Source: LGRD01 sp031415135 (GTDB lineage Bacteria > Pseudomonadota > Gammaproteobacteria > Burkholderiales > Burkholderiaceae_C). Taken from it: a DNA stretch of 64,000 nucleotides. Below, piece after piece: positions 1-7,808 of the stretch (within the stretch, counting starts at the first letter, position 1; each line of letters starts with the position of its first letter). The stretch is from positions 1-64,000 of the forward strand of contig JANORB010000076.1 in assembly GCA_031415135.1 (NCBI GenBank), given 5' to 3'. The notes beneath the pieces are model-generated. The model had not been told where the DNA came from. It made no database searches and saw only the letters and a program-made list of their open reading frames with translations. Position numbers and translations under genes: made by a program.

Positions 1-637
1 GAAGGGATTAAGACTCGGTTGCATGGTGTTACTCCAGGTTGGTTTGCCTGACCAGATTCCCTGATGAAGAAGGGATTAAGACTGAAGAAGAATTTGCTTC
101 CCGAACGCATGGCGCCTGACCAGATTCCCTGATGAAGAAGGGATTAAGACAGCGTTCTTCTCCGCGTTCGTGTGCTGGTGGGCCTGACCAGATTCCCTGA
201 TGAAGAAGGGATTAAGACGGTCCAGAGCGTGCTGTTGCGCGTGCGGGCCTGGGCCTGACCAGATTCCCTGATGAAGAAGGGATTAAGACAGGCCCCTCCC
301 TCGGCCCAGGTCGTCACGTACGCCTGACCAGATTCCCTGATGAAGAAGGGATTAAGACGGCGACGCGCGGGTTATCGCGGACTGAAACCGCCTGACCAGA
401 TTCCCTGATGAAGAAGGGATTAAGACTCGTGCTTTCCGATGGTCACCCCGAAGCGCATCAGCCTGACCAGATTCCCTGATGAAGAAGGGATTAAGACTTC
501 CAAAGTGTCCGACTAGCAGACTCTTCGGAAGCCTGACCAGATTCCCTGATGAAGAAGGGATTAAGACACCGAGCTCGCCGTCGTCACCGAGCCCGCCGTC
601 GCCTGACCAGATTCCCTGATGAAGAAGGGATTAAGAC
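1..637 (+). CRISPR. CRISPR array, type III-like repeat, distal part
   Basis: Nine complete identical 37-bp repeats start at 46, 114, 182, 253, 322, 390, 461, 531 and 601, and the last 14 bases of another lie at 1-14. Each repeat begins GCCTGACCAG, has a short inverted repeat (TCCCT/AGGGA) in the middle and ends ATTAAGAC. The nine spacers between repeats are 31-34 bp and unrelated to each other. The 3' end resembles the 8-nt crRNA handle of type III systems, so I infer transcription left to right, with leader and older part of the array beyond the left edge. No degenerate terminal repeat is seen and no cas gene is in the window, so the type is an inference from repeat sequence only. Confidence 0.97.
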
Positions 638-736
638 CCCCCGAGCCGGGGCTCCATGCCGTTTCGTGTGGAACGCAACAATCTCATCTGGCGGCGTGCG
701 CGGGTGCGAATGGAAGGCGATTGACCAGCATCGGGC

Positions 737-772
737 AAAAAAAAATGGCCGCAGGCGTCTTGCCCGCGGCCA
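737..772 (-). terminator. Intrinsic terminator of the PhoX-family gene
   Basis: On the minus strand a GC-rich hairpin (TGGCCGC / GCGGCCA, 746-772) is followed directly by nine T residues (the A-run 737-745 on the plus strand). It lies 27 nt beyond the stop codon of the minus-strand phosphatase gene. This has the standard form of a Rho-independent terminator. Confidence 0.85.
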
Positions 773-798
773 GTCCTCTCCAGAGGAATGGGCGTCGA

Positions 799-3054
799 TC
801 AGCTGCCGATCAGCCCGCCGTCGTTCTTGGTGATTGCAAGGGTCGCGGAGCGCGGCCGTGCCGTCGCCCCGCCGGCGCCATAACCGGCGTTGCCGGGCCA
901 GTGGCTGAGGTACTTGCTCGGGTCCGTCACGTCGGCCACCGCCGCCAGCGTTTCACCGGGGTGCTGGATGTTGGCGAACACGGTCTTGCCGTCGGGCGTT
1001 TCGGTGCAGCCGGTCAGCTCGCAGTCGACCGGGCCGACGAGGAAGCGGCGCAGCGTGTCGGCGCTCGGTTTCTTGCCGATGTAGGTGTCGACGTTGAGCG
1101 TGGTGGTGTCGGCCTTGGTGTAGCTTAGCGTGGTCTTCACGCCGTCGCCCACCTTGCCCGGCAGGCCCAGCAGCATCATGCAGTTGGTGGTGTCGGTGTA
1201 GGCGCCGTCGTCGGTCTGGATCCAGCACAGGCCGGTCGTGCGGCTGAACCACAGGCCGTCGGGGCTGGAAAAGTCCTGGTCGGCGGTGAGCGACGACAGG
1301 TTGATCCTGCCGGCGTCGGCATCTGATTGCGCGCCGAACAGGTACACGTCCCAGGTGAACGTCATGGCAGCGGCTTCGCCACCGGCTTCGGCCATGCGGA
1401 TGATGTGCCCGTTGATGTTGCCGGGCGCGCCGGCCGCCGCGCCGCCGAACGAGTCGGCGTAGGAGCGCGGGTTCGCGGGGTCGAGCGCAAACTGCCCGGC
1501 TACCGGCTCGACCTTGCGGCTGCTGTTGTTGGTCAGCGTGCAGTAGATCTCGCCCGTGGCCGGGTGCACGGCGCACCACTCGGGGCGGTCCATGCGGGTG
1601 GCGCCCAGCGCGTCGGCGGCCAGGCGTGCGTTCACCAGCACGTCAGCCTGGTCGGCGAACGCATACGCCGCGTAGCCGGCAATCAACGGGTTGCCGATGG
1701 CCAGTTCGATCCACGCGCCGGTGCCGTCGACGCCGAACTTGGCGACGAACAGTTTGCCGGCGTCGAGGTACTTGTCGCCGCTGGCGATGCGGTTGGCGGG
1801 TGCGGCGTCGGCCGCGTCCCAGTTGGCGCTGGACACGTACTTGTAGATGTACTCGCCGCGCGAATCGTCGCCCATGTAGACGGCCAGCGGCTTGCCGGCG
1901 ACGAGCTTGCCGAACGCTGCGCTCTCGTGCGCAAAACGGCCCAGCGCGCTGCGCTTCTTCACTGCGGCGGCCTTGTCGTAGGGGTCGACCTCGACGATGT
2001 AGCCGAAGCCGTTCAACTCGTTGCGGTAGTCGTCGGTGCCATCGGTCGACACGCCGGTCTTGCCGATGTTCCAGCGCGCGTACTGGTCCTCGGGGCCGGC
2101 CGTCTCCCAGCCGTGCCGGCTCGCGGCGCCTTGCGCGCGGCCATAGCGGTTGAGCGAGGCCACGCTCTTGTCGGTGGCGCCCCGGGCGGCGTTGTCGGCC
2201 GCAGCCCGGGTGAAGTAGCCGGCCCAGTTTTCCTCGCCGCTCAGGTCGGTGCCCCACGGCGTGTAGCCGGTGCCGCAGTTGTTGAGTGTGCCGCGGGTGG
2301 CGGTGCCATCGACCGAGTACCGGGTCTTCAGCAGCGCGTTGCCACGCGCCGGGCCGGAGATCTGCACCGGCGTCAGCGGTGTGATGCGGCGGTTGTAGGC
2401 CGAGTCCTGCACATAGGCCCAGGTGCCGCCGGTCTTGCGCACTTCGACGATCGACACGCCGTGCACCGCAATCTCTTTGTCGGCCTCGGCCTTCGGGCGC
2501 GGGTTGAGCGTGCCTCCGGTGGGATGCAGGAAGTACGAGCGCACATCGCGGCCGCTGGTGGCCTCGTGGTTGATGGCGAGCAGGCCACGCACCGAGCCTT
2601 GCGGGTCGCGCTTGCTGCCGTCGGCCGACAAGCCGAAGTACTCCATGCCGTCGTGGTGGTCGCCGGCGCGGTTGTCGAAGCCGGTGTCGCTGCCGTCGTT
2701 TTTGTAGGCGGGCGTGGCGGCGGTGAGCGGGTCACCCAACGCATAGATCGGCGTGGCGGTGTAGCCGGCAGGCACCAGCACGGTGTCGGCCAGGCTCTTG
2801 GGCACGGCGGTGAACGACAGCTTGTCGATCGTCGTCGAGACCGGTGCGGGCGCCGGTGCGGGGTCGTCGCTGCCGCCGCAGCCGCTCAGCGCCCAGCTGC
2901 CCAGCACCGCCGTGGCGGCCGAGCCGACACCGCCGCGCAACATGGAACGGCGGCTCAGGCGGGCATCGAGCACGGCATTGAAGCTGGGGTTGCCGGAAGG
3001 GTTGAGGTCGTCGTCGTCGTGAAGGGCAACGCTTGTGTCTGCGGGTCGGTTCAT
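799..3054 (-). CDS. PhoX-family (DUF839) phosphatase, Tat-exported
   Basis: The product is about 751 aa and belongs to the PhoX/DUF839 family, calcium- and iron-dependent secreted phosphatases that hydrolyse phosphomonoesters in the periplasm. The N-terminus carries a twin-arginine signal (SRRSM at residues 34-38, then a hydrophobic stretch ending ALSGCGG). It is therefore exported by Tat, and the Cys could be a lipidation site. The core shows the family motif NCGTGYTPWGTDLSGEENW, whose Cys and Glu match conserved positions of PhoX; GRFAHESAAF and TRMDRPEW are also typical. I chose the ATG at 3054 because AGAGGA lies 6 nt upstream; an in-frame ATG 90 nt earlier has no such site. The gene is monocistronic and ends at a strong terminator. 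No Pho box was recognised, so true phosphatase activity and phosphate control are inferred from the family. Confidence 0.88.
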   Translation of the reverse strand: MNRPADTSVALHDDDDLNPSGNPSFNAVLDARLSRRSMLRGGVGSAATAVLGSWALSGCGGSDDPAPAPAPVSTTIDKLSFTAVPKSLADTVLVPAGYTATPIYALGDPLTAATPAYKNDGSDTGFDNRAGDHHDGMEYFGLSADGSKRDPQGSVRGLLAINHEATSGRDVRSYFLHPTGGTLNPRPKAEADKEIAVHGVSIVEVRKTGGTWAYVQDSAYNRRITPLTPVQISGPARGNALLKTRYSVDGTATRGTLNNCGTGYTPWGTDLSGEENWAGYFTRAAADNAARGATDKSVASLNRYGRAQGAASRHGWETAGPEDQYARWNIGKTGVSTDGTDDYRNELNGFGYIVEVDPYDKAAAVKKRSALGRFAHESAAFGKLVAGKPLAVYMGDDSRGEYIYKYVSSANWDAADAAPANRIASGDKYLDAGKLFVAKFGVDGTGAWIELAIGNPLIAGYAAYAFADQADVLVNARLAADALGATRMDRPEWCAVHPATGEIYCTLTNNSSRKVEPVAGQFALDPANPRSYADSFGGAAAGAPGNINGHIIRMAEAGGEAAAMTFTWDVYLFGAQSDADAGRINLSSLTADQDFSSPDGLWFSRTTGLCWIQTDDGAYTDTTNCMMLLGLPGKVGDGVKTTLSYTKADTTTLNVDTYIGKKPSADTLRRFLVGPVDCELTGCTETPDGKTVFANIQHPGETLAAVADVTDPSKYLSHWPGNAGYGAGGATARPRSATLAITKNDGGLIGS

Positions 3055-3161
3055 GGATTCCTCTTTGCGGCTTTGGGAAAGGAAAATGCCAGCACCGGAT
3101 GCTCGGCCGGCATGATGAAAGCCGCGTGGCAAAACCATGACCATTCGGTGACACTGCGGTT

Positions 3162-3170
3162 TGGGATAAT
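3162..3170 (+). promoter_or_regulatory. Possible extended -10 element
   Basis: TGGGATAAT (extended -10, TGnGATAAT) lies 61 nt upstream of the ParA-like gene in the divergent 177-nt gap. No good -35 is seen at the usual spacing, which extended -10 promoters can tolerate. Nothing else is recognised in this gap apart from the two ribosome binding sites. Confidence 0.35.
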
Positions 3171-3231
3171 CGCCAGCGCCGCGGCAGACGCGGCCAGGCA
3201 GGCCGCCCCCAACAACTCAAACGGAGACCCG

Positions 3232-3927
3232 ATGGCTCACATTCATTTTGTCGGTGGTGAAAAAGGCGGTGTCGGCAAGTCGCTGGTGGCGCGCGTGCTG
3301 GCGCAGTACATGATCGACCGCAACATTCCTTTCCTGGGGTTCGACACCGACCGCTCGCACGGCGCGCTGCTGCGCTTTTATTCGGGCTACGCCTCACCGG
3401 TGGTGGTGGACCGCTATGAAGCGCTCGACAGCATCATCGAAGCCGCCGTCGAACTGCCCGAGCGCCGCATCCTGGTCGACCTGGCCGCGCAAACACACGA
3501 GCCGCTGGTGAAATGGATGGACGACTCCGGCGTGCTCGGCCTGGCCGACGAAGTGGGCGTGGCGCTGAACTACTGGCACGTGATGGATTCGGGCAAGGAC
3601 TCGGTCGACCTGCTGCGCAAGCTGCTCGACCGCTTCGGCACCGGGCTGAACTACGTGCTGGTGCGCAACCAGGTGCGCGGCAACGACTTCGACGCGCTCG
3701 AGCAAAGCGGCGAGCAGGCCCGGGCCCAGCAATTGGGCGCCAAGATCATCACCGTCAAGCGGCTGCACGACAGCGTGATCAACAAGGTCGACGCCGCCAG
3801 CAGCAGCTTCTGGAAAGCGCAGGGCTCGCAAGACCGCGAGCCCGCCACGCTGGGCCTGATGGACCGGCAGCGGCTGAAGATGTGGATGCGCGATGTGTAC
3901 CGCGAGATCGAGGACGTGGGGGTTTGA
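3232..3927 (+). CDS. Orphan ParA/MinD-like ATPase
   Basis: A 231-aa cytoplasmic P-loop ATPase. It opens with a deviant Walker A motif, GGEKGGVGKS (residues 8-17), the signature of the ParA/MinD/SIMIBI group, followed by GFDTDRSHG and LVDLAAQ, which match the A' and Walker B regions. Such proteins dimerise on ATP and position DNA, plasmids or protein complexes. There is no ParB partner, parS-like repeat or Min gene beside it, so the partner is unknown; similar proteins are often annotated as MobD-like or simply nucleotide-binding proteins. Start chosen at 3232 because GGAG precedes it by 8 nt; the frame is open far upstream but only as the antisense shadow of the PhoX gene. It converges with uvrD. 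Confidence 0.85.
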   Translation: MAHIHFVGGEKGGVGKSLVARVLAQYMIDRNIPFLGFDTDRSHGALLRFYSGYASPVVVDRYEALDSIIEAAVELPERRILVDLAAQTHEPLVKWMDDSGVLGLADEVGVALNYWHVMDSGKDSVDLLRKLLDRFGTGLNYVLVRNQVRGNDFDALEQSGEQARAQQLGAKIITVKRLHDSVINKVDAASSSFWKAQGSQDREPATLGLMDRQRLKMWMRDVYREIEDVGV

Positions 3928-3948
3928 GGCGCCCGGCCCTCACCCCAA

Positions 3949-3969
3949 CCCTCTCCCAGGGGGAGAGGG
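3949..3969. repeat. REP-like palindrome between convergent genes
   Basis: CCCTCTCCC (3949-3957), loop AGG, GGGAGAGGG (3961-3969) is a perfect 9-bp inverted repeat, preceded by CCCTCACCCCAA. This sequence type is a familiar dispersed palindromic element in GC-rich proteobacterial genomes. It sits between the convergent ParA-like and uvrD genes and could act as a bidirectional transcription barrier, although neither strand has a T-tract. Confidence 0.7.
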
Positions 3970-3977
3970 AGCAAGAC

Positions 3978-6428
3978 TCAATTCACCGGCGTCAGCTTGG
4001 CCACCGACAAGGCCAGCCACTTCATGCCATGGCGGCCGAAGTTGACTTGGGCGCGGGCGTCGTCGGCGTGGCCTTCGAGGGTGACGATCACGCCTTCGCC
4101 GAACTTGGTGTGAAACACCGTTTGACCTGAGCGCAGGCCGTGGCTGGCGGTCTTGGCGCCGGCGCCGAAGGCCGGTGCCGCATTCACGTTGCCCACACCG
4201 ACGATCGAATTCAGCCCCGAACCCTTGGCCCACGCGGCCTGGTAGTTGCGCGCAAAGCCCGAGCCGAAACCCTGGTTGCGCGGCGTGATCCACTTCAGCG
4301 CAGCCTCGGGCAGCTCGTCGAAAAATCGGCTCTTGATGTTGTAGCGCGTCTGGCCGTGCAGCATGCGCGTCTGGCTGAAGCTCAGGTACAGGCGCTTGCG
4401 CGCGCGCGTGATCGCCACGTACATCAGGCGCCGCTCTTCCTCCAGGCCATCAAGGTCGGCGGCGGAGTTCTCGTGCGGGAACAGGCCTTCTTCCAGCCCG
4501 GTGATGAACACGCAGTCGAACTCCAGGCCCTTGGCCGAATGCACCGTCATCAGCTGGATCGCGTCCTGCCCGGCCTGCGCCTGGTTGTCGCCGGCTTCGA
4601 GCGACGCGTGGGTCAGGAACGCGGCCAGCGGCGACATGATCTCGCCGGTGTCGGCGTCGGGCGTCAGGTCGACGGCGGCCACCGCGTTCGGCGTGCCTTG
4701 GCTCAGCTTGCCGGCGTGTTCGTCGATCGGCAGCGCCACCGCGTCTTTGCCGAAGCCTTCTTGGGTGACGAAGGCTTCGGCCGCATTGACCAGTTCACCC
4801 AGGTTTTCGAGCCGGTCGGCGCCTTCCTTGTCGGTCTTGTAGAAGGCTTCGAGGCCGGACGCTTCGAGCATCTGCTCGATGATCTCGCGCAGCGTCAGTC
4901 CTTTCGTGGCGTCGCGCATCGTGTCGATCAGCGCCACGAAGGCTTGCAGGTTGGCGCCACCCTTGCCGGCCAGCGCCCCGACGCTTTGCACCAGGCTGCG
5001 GCCGCTGGCGCGTGCCGCGTCCTGCAATTGTTCGATGGTGCGCGCACCGATGCCGCGAGTGGGAAAGTTGACGACCCGCAAGAAGCTGGTGTCGTCGTTG
5101 GCGTTTTCGATCAGGCGCAGGTAGCTCAGCGCGTGCTTGACCTCGGCGCGCTCGAAGAAGCGCAGGCCGCCATACACCTTGTACGGCATGCCCGCATTGA
5201 ACAGCGCGCTTTCGATCACCCGGCTCTGCGCATTGCTGCGGTACAGCAGCGCGATGTTGCTGCGCGCCGTGCCATCGCGGTGCAGTTGCTGGGCTTCTTC
5301 AACGAACCACTGCGCCTCGGCAAAGTCGCTGGTGGCCTCGCGCACGCGCACCGGCTCGCCGGGGCCGGCCTCGGTGTGCAGGTTCTTGCCCAGGCGGCGT
5401 GAGTTGTGCGCGATCAGCTCATTCGCGGCATCCAGGATGTTGCCGAACGAGCGGTAGTTGCGCTCCAGCTTGATGACCTGCCGCACGTTGAACTGGCGCT
5501 CGAAGTCGGCCATGTTGCCGACCTGCGCGCCGCGAAAGGCGTAGATGCTCTGGTCGTCGTCACCGACCGCGAACACCGCGCAACCGTTCTGGCCCGGTGG
5601 CCCGGCGAACATCTTCAACCAGGCGTACTGCAGCTTGTTGGTGTCCTGGAATTCGTCGACCAGGATGTGCCTGAAGCGGCGCTGGTAGTGCTCGCGCAGC
5701 GCCTGGTTGTCGCGCATCAGCTCGTAGGTGCGCAGCAGCAGCTCGGCAAAGTCGACCACGCCCTCGCGCTGGCACTGGTCTTCGTAGGCCTGGTAGATCT
5801 GCACCATGGTGCGGGTCTGCTCGTCGCGGCTCTCCACGTCCTTGGGGCGCAGGCCGTCTTCCTTGGTGCCGGCGATGAACCACGTGACCTGCTTGGGCAC
5901 GAAGCGTTCTTCGTCCAGGTTCATCGCCTTGACGATGCGTTTGACGGCCGAGAGCTGGTCGCTCGAATCGAGAATCTGGAAACCCTGGGGCAACGCCGCC
6001 AGCTTCCAGTGCGCCCGCAAGAAGCGGTTGCACAGGCCGTGGAACGTGCCGATCCACATGCCGCGCACCGGCAGCGGCAGCATCGCGCCCAGACGCGTGA
6101 GCATTTCTTTCGCGGCCTTGTTGGTGAAGGTCACCGCCATCACGCCACCGGGCGAGAGCTGGCCGGTCTGGATCAGCCAGGCGATGCGCGTGGTCAGCAC
6201 CCGCGTCTTGCCCGAACCGGCGCCGGCCAGAATCAGCGCCGGGCGGGCCGGCAGCGTGACGGCGGCGAGCTGCTCCGGGTTCAGGCCCCGCAGCAGGCCC
6301 TGCGACTGCGCCACCGGATCGGCCGCCGCGCCGCGCGCCATGGCGGCCGGTGCCTCGTTCTCTTCGAACACGGGCATGGACGAATCGTCCGGTGGGGCGC
6401 TGCGGGTCGGGTCGTGCGGGTGGCTCAT
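3978..6428 (-). CDS. uvrD: UvrD/PcrA-family DNA helicase
   Basis: An 816-aa superfamily 1A 3'-5' DNA helicase acting in nucleotide excision and mismatch repair. All core motifs are present: Walker A AGAGSGKT near residue 69, motif Ia TFTNKAAKEM, motif II LVDEFQDTN, motif III GDDDQSIYAFRGA, motif IV LERNYRS, motif V TVHSAKGLEFD and motif VI YVAITRARKRL. The C-terminus (GQTVFHTKFGEGVIV, then VNFGRHGMKWL) is the Tudor-like domain found in UvrD and PcrA. An N-terminal extension of about 45 residues, rich in Pro and Ala, precedes the helicase core and is variable in the family. The gene is transcribed away from guaC. UvrD rather than Rep is chosen on the complete C-terminal domain. Confidence 0.93.
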   Translation of the reverse strand: MSHPHDPTRSAPPDDSSMPVFEENEAPAAMARGAAADPVAQSQGLLRGLNPEQLAAVTLPARPALILAGAGSGKTRVLTTRIAWLIQTGQLSPGGVMAVTFTNKAAKEMLTRLGAMLPLPVRGMWIGTFHGLCNRFLRAHWKLAALPQGFQILDSSDQLSAVKRIVKAMNLDEERFVPKQVTWFIAGTKEDGLRPKDVESRDEQTRTMVQIYQAYEDQCQREGVVDFAELLLRTYELMRDNQALREHYQRRFRHILVDEFQDTNKLQYAWLKMFAGPPGQNGCAVFAVGDDDQSIYAFRGAQVGNMADFERQFNVRQVIKLERNYRSFGNILDAANELIAHNSRRLGKNLHTEAGPGEPVRVREATSDFAEAQWFVEEAQQLHRDGTARSNIALLYRSNAQSRVIESALFNAGMPYKVYGGLRFFERAEVKHALSYLRLIENANDDTSFLRVVNFPTRGIGARTIEQLQDAARASGRSLVQSVGALAGKGGANLQAFVALIDTMRDATKGLTLREIIEQMLEASGLEAFYKTDKEGADRLENLGELVNAAEAFVTQEGFGKDAVALPIDEHAGKLSQGTPNAVAAVDLTPDADTGEIMSPLAAFLTHASLEAGDNQAQAGQDAIQLMTVHSAKGLEFDCVFITGLEEGLFPHENSAADLDGLEEERRLMYVAITRARKRLYLSFSQTRMLHGQTRYNIKSRFFDELPEAALKWITPRNQGFGSGFARNYQAAWAKGSGLNSIVGVGNVNAAPAFGAGAKTASHGLRSGQTVFHTKFGEGVIVTLEGHADDARAQVNFGRHGMKWLALSVAKLTPVN

Positions 6429-6488
6429 CGGCGCATTTTAGGAGCCATGGGAACATGCCCTACAGTGCGCACAAGGAGTGCGCGCACC

Positions 6489-7466
6489 ATGGAAATCTTC
6501 GACTACGACAACGTGCTGCTGCTGCCGCGCAAGTGCCGCGTGCAAAGCCGCAGCGAGTGCGACGCCTCGGTCCAGTTCGGCCCGCACCGCTTCAACCTGC
6601 CGGTGGTGCCGGCCAACATGAAGACCGTGGTCGACGAGCCCATCACCGAATGGCTGGCCGCCAACGGCTTCTTCTACGTGATGCACCGCTTCGACGTCGA
6701 CAACCTGGCCTACGCGAAGCGCATGCGCGACAAGGGCCTGTTCGTCTCGCTCAGTTCGGGCGTGAAGCAGGCGGACTTCGAGGTCATCGACCAGTTGGCC
6801 GCCAGCGGCGTGGGCGCCGACTACATCACCATCGACATCGCCCACGGCCACGCCGACAGCGTGCACAGGATGATCGAGCACATCAAGGCGAAATTGCCGG
6901 CCACCTTCGTCATCGCCGGCAACGTGGCCACGCCTGAAGCGGTGATCGACCTGGAAAACTGGGGCGCCGACGCGACCAAGGTGGGCGTGGGCCCGGGCAA
7001 GGTGTGCATCACCAAGTTGAAAACGGGCTTCGGCACCGGCGGCTGGCAGCTGTCGGCGCTGAAGTGGTGCGCGCGCGTGGCGACCAAGCCCATCGTCGCC
7101 GATGGCGGAATTCGAGACCACGGCGACATCGCGAAGAGCGTGCGCTTCGGCGCCTCGATGGTGATGATCGGCTCGCTGTTCGCCGGGCATGAAGAATCCC
7201 CCGGCAAGACGGTCGAGGTCGACGGCAAGCTGTTCAAGGAGTATTACGGTTCGGCCAGCGACTTCAACAAGGGCGAGTACAAACACGTCGAAGGCAAGCG
7301 CATCCTGGAGCCCATCAAGGGCCGGCTGGCCGACACGCTGCGCGAGATGCGCGAAGACGTGCAAAGCTCCATTTCATACGGCGGTGGCACCCGGCTGTTC
7401 GACATCCGCAAGGTCAACTACGTGATCCTGGGCGGGGACAACGCGGGCGAGCATCTGCTGATGTAG
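6489..7466 (+). CDS. guaC: GMP reductase
   Basis: A 325-aa member of the IMPDH/GMPR TIM-barrel family that reduces GMP to IMP and ammonia with NADPH, feeding guanine nucleotides back to the purine pool. The catalytic loop GPGKVCITK carries the nucleophilic Cys; VADGGIRDHGDIAKS and GASMVMIGSLFAG form the phosphate-binding and flap regions. The lack of an inserted CBS domain pair and the ending (YYGSASDFNKGEYKHVEGKR) separate it from IMP dehydrogenase, which is about 490 aa. AAGGAG lies 10 nt upstream of the start. It is divergent from uvrD. Confidence 0.93.
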   Translation: MEIFDYDNVLLLPRKCRVQSRSECDASVQFGPHRFNLPVVPANMKTVVDEPITEWLAANGFFYVMHRFDVDNLAYAKRMRDKGLFVSLSSGVKQADFEVIDQLAASGVGADYITIDIAHGHADSVHRMIEHIKAKLPATFVIAGNVATPEAVIDLENWGADATKVGVGPGKVCITKLKTGFGTGGWQLSALKWCARVATKPIVADGGIRDHGDIAKSVRFGASMVMIGSLFAGHEESPGKTVEVDGKLFKEYYGSASDFNKGEYKHVEGKRILEPIKGRLADTLREMREDVQSSISYGGGTRLFDIRKVNYVILGGDNAGEHLLM

Positions 7467-7580
7467 AGCCCGAAGCGAAGGGCGAGGGGCCCCGTTGACG
7501 GGGATCGACCAGCGGCGGGATCGGCGAGGGAGTGGGCTCGATGCCCGCGACCGAGAGCCCCCGGACCAACTCGATGCGCT

Positions 7581-7808
7581 TTACTGGACTGCCTGAAAGT
7601 GGTTCTTCGCGATCCACTTGGCGACGTTCTTGCCGAGCTGAGCACAGTGTTCGCCCGAAGTCCGGTAGTGCATTCCGCCCCAGACGCGGCCGTCGATGTT
7701 CGACCTGACGAGGTCATCGGTGCTGTTGAATTGCAGCGTCGTGCCGGTCACAGTGCTGTTGAATTCGAACGTCACCCGCTTGGTCCAAACCTTCAGTCGC
7801 TCACCCAC
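7581..7808 (-). pseudogene. C-terminal remnant of a vanadium haloperoxidase/PAP2-type protein
   Basis: This frame reads about 65 codons resembling the end of vanadium-dependent haloperoxidase/PAP2 acid phosphatase proteins: TVTGTT..F.STDDLVRSNIDGRVWGGMHYRTSG and then a Lys/Ala-rich last helix ending KNHFQAVQ. In intact relatives this follows about 350-400 residues holding the vanadate or phosphate site. Here the frame runs straight into the 3' end of the neighbouring S41 protease gene, overlapping it by 16 nt, and no upstream part of the enzyme is present. The MHYR segment contains one conserved active-site region, but the Lys/Arg and Gly-Ser-His regions are gone. I read it as a truncated, non-functional relic; the ATG at 7808 lies inside the protease gene and is probably not used. 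Confidence 0.65.

Noticed and set aside
638..736. A possible CRISPR leader on the right of the array
   Set aside because: The sequence is not AT-rich, and the repeat orientation places the leader on the left.
1327..3927. A frame of more than 800 codons running antisense to the PhoX gene into the ParA-like gene
   Set aside because: Only its last 231 codons have a recognisable fold and a ribosome binding site; the rest mirrors the PhoX gene and arises from high GC at third positions.
6489..7466. IMP dehydrogenase (guaB) as an alternative to GMP reductase
   Set aside because: The protein has 325 residues, no CBS domains, and a GMP-reductase-type C-terminus.
7467..7580. A terminator after guaC
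   Set aside because: GGGGCCCCG..CGGGG can form a weak stem but lacks a T-tract and stable loop geometry; nothing else was recognised in this gap.
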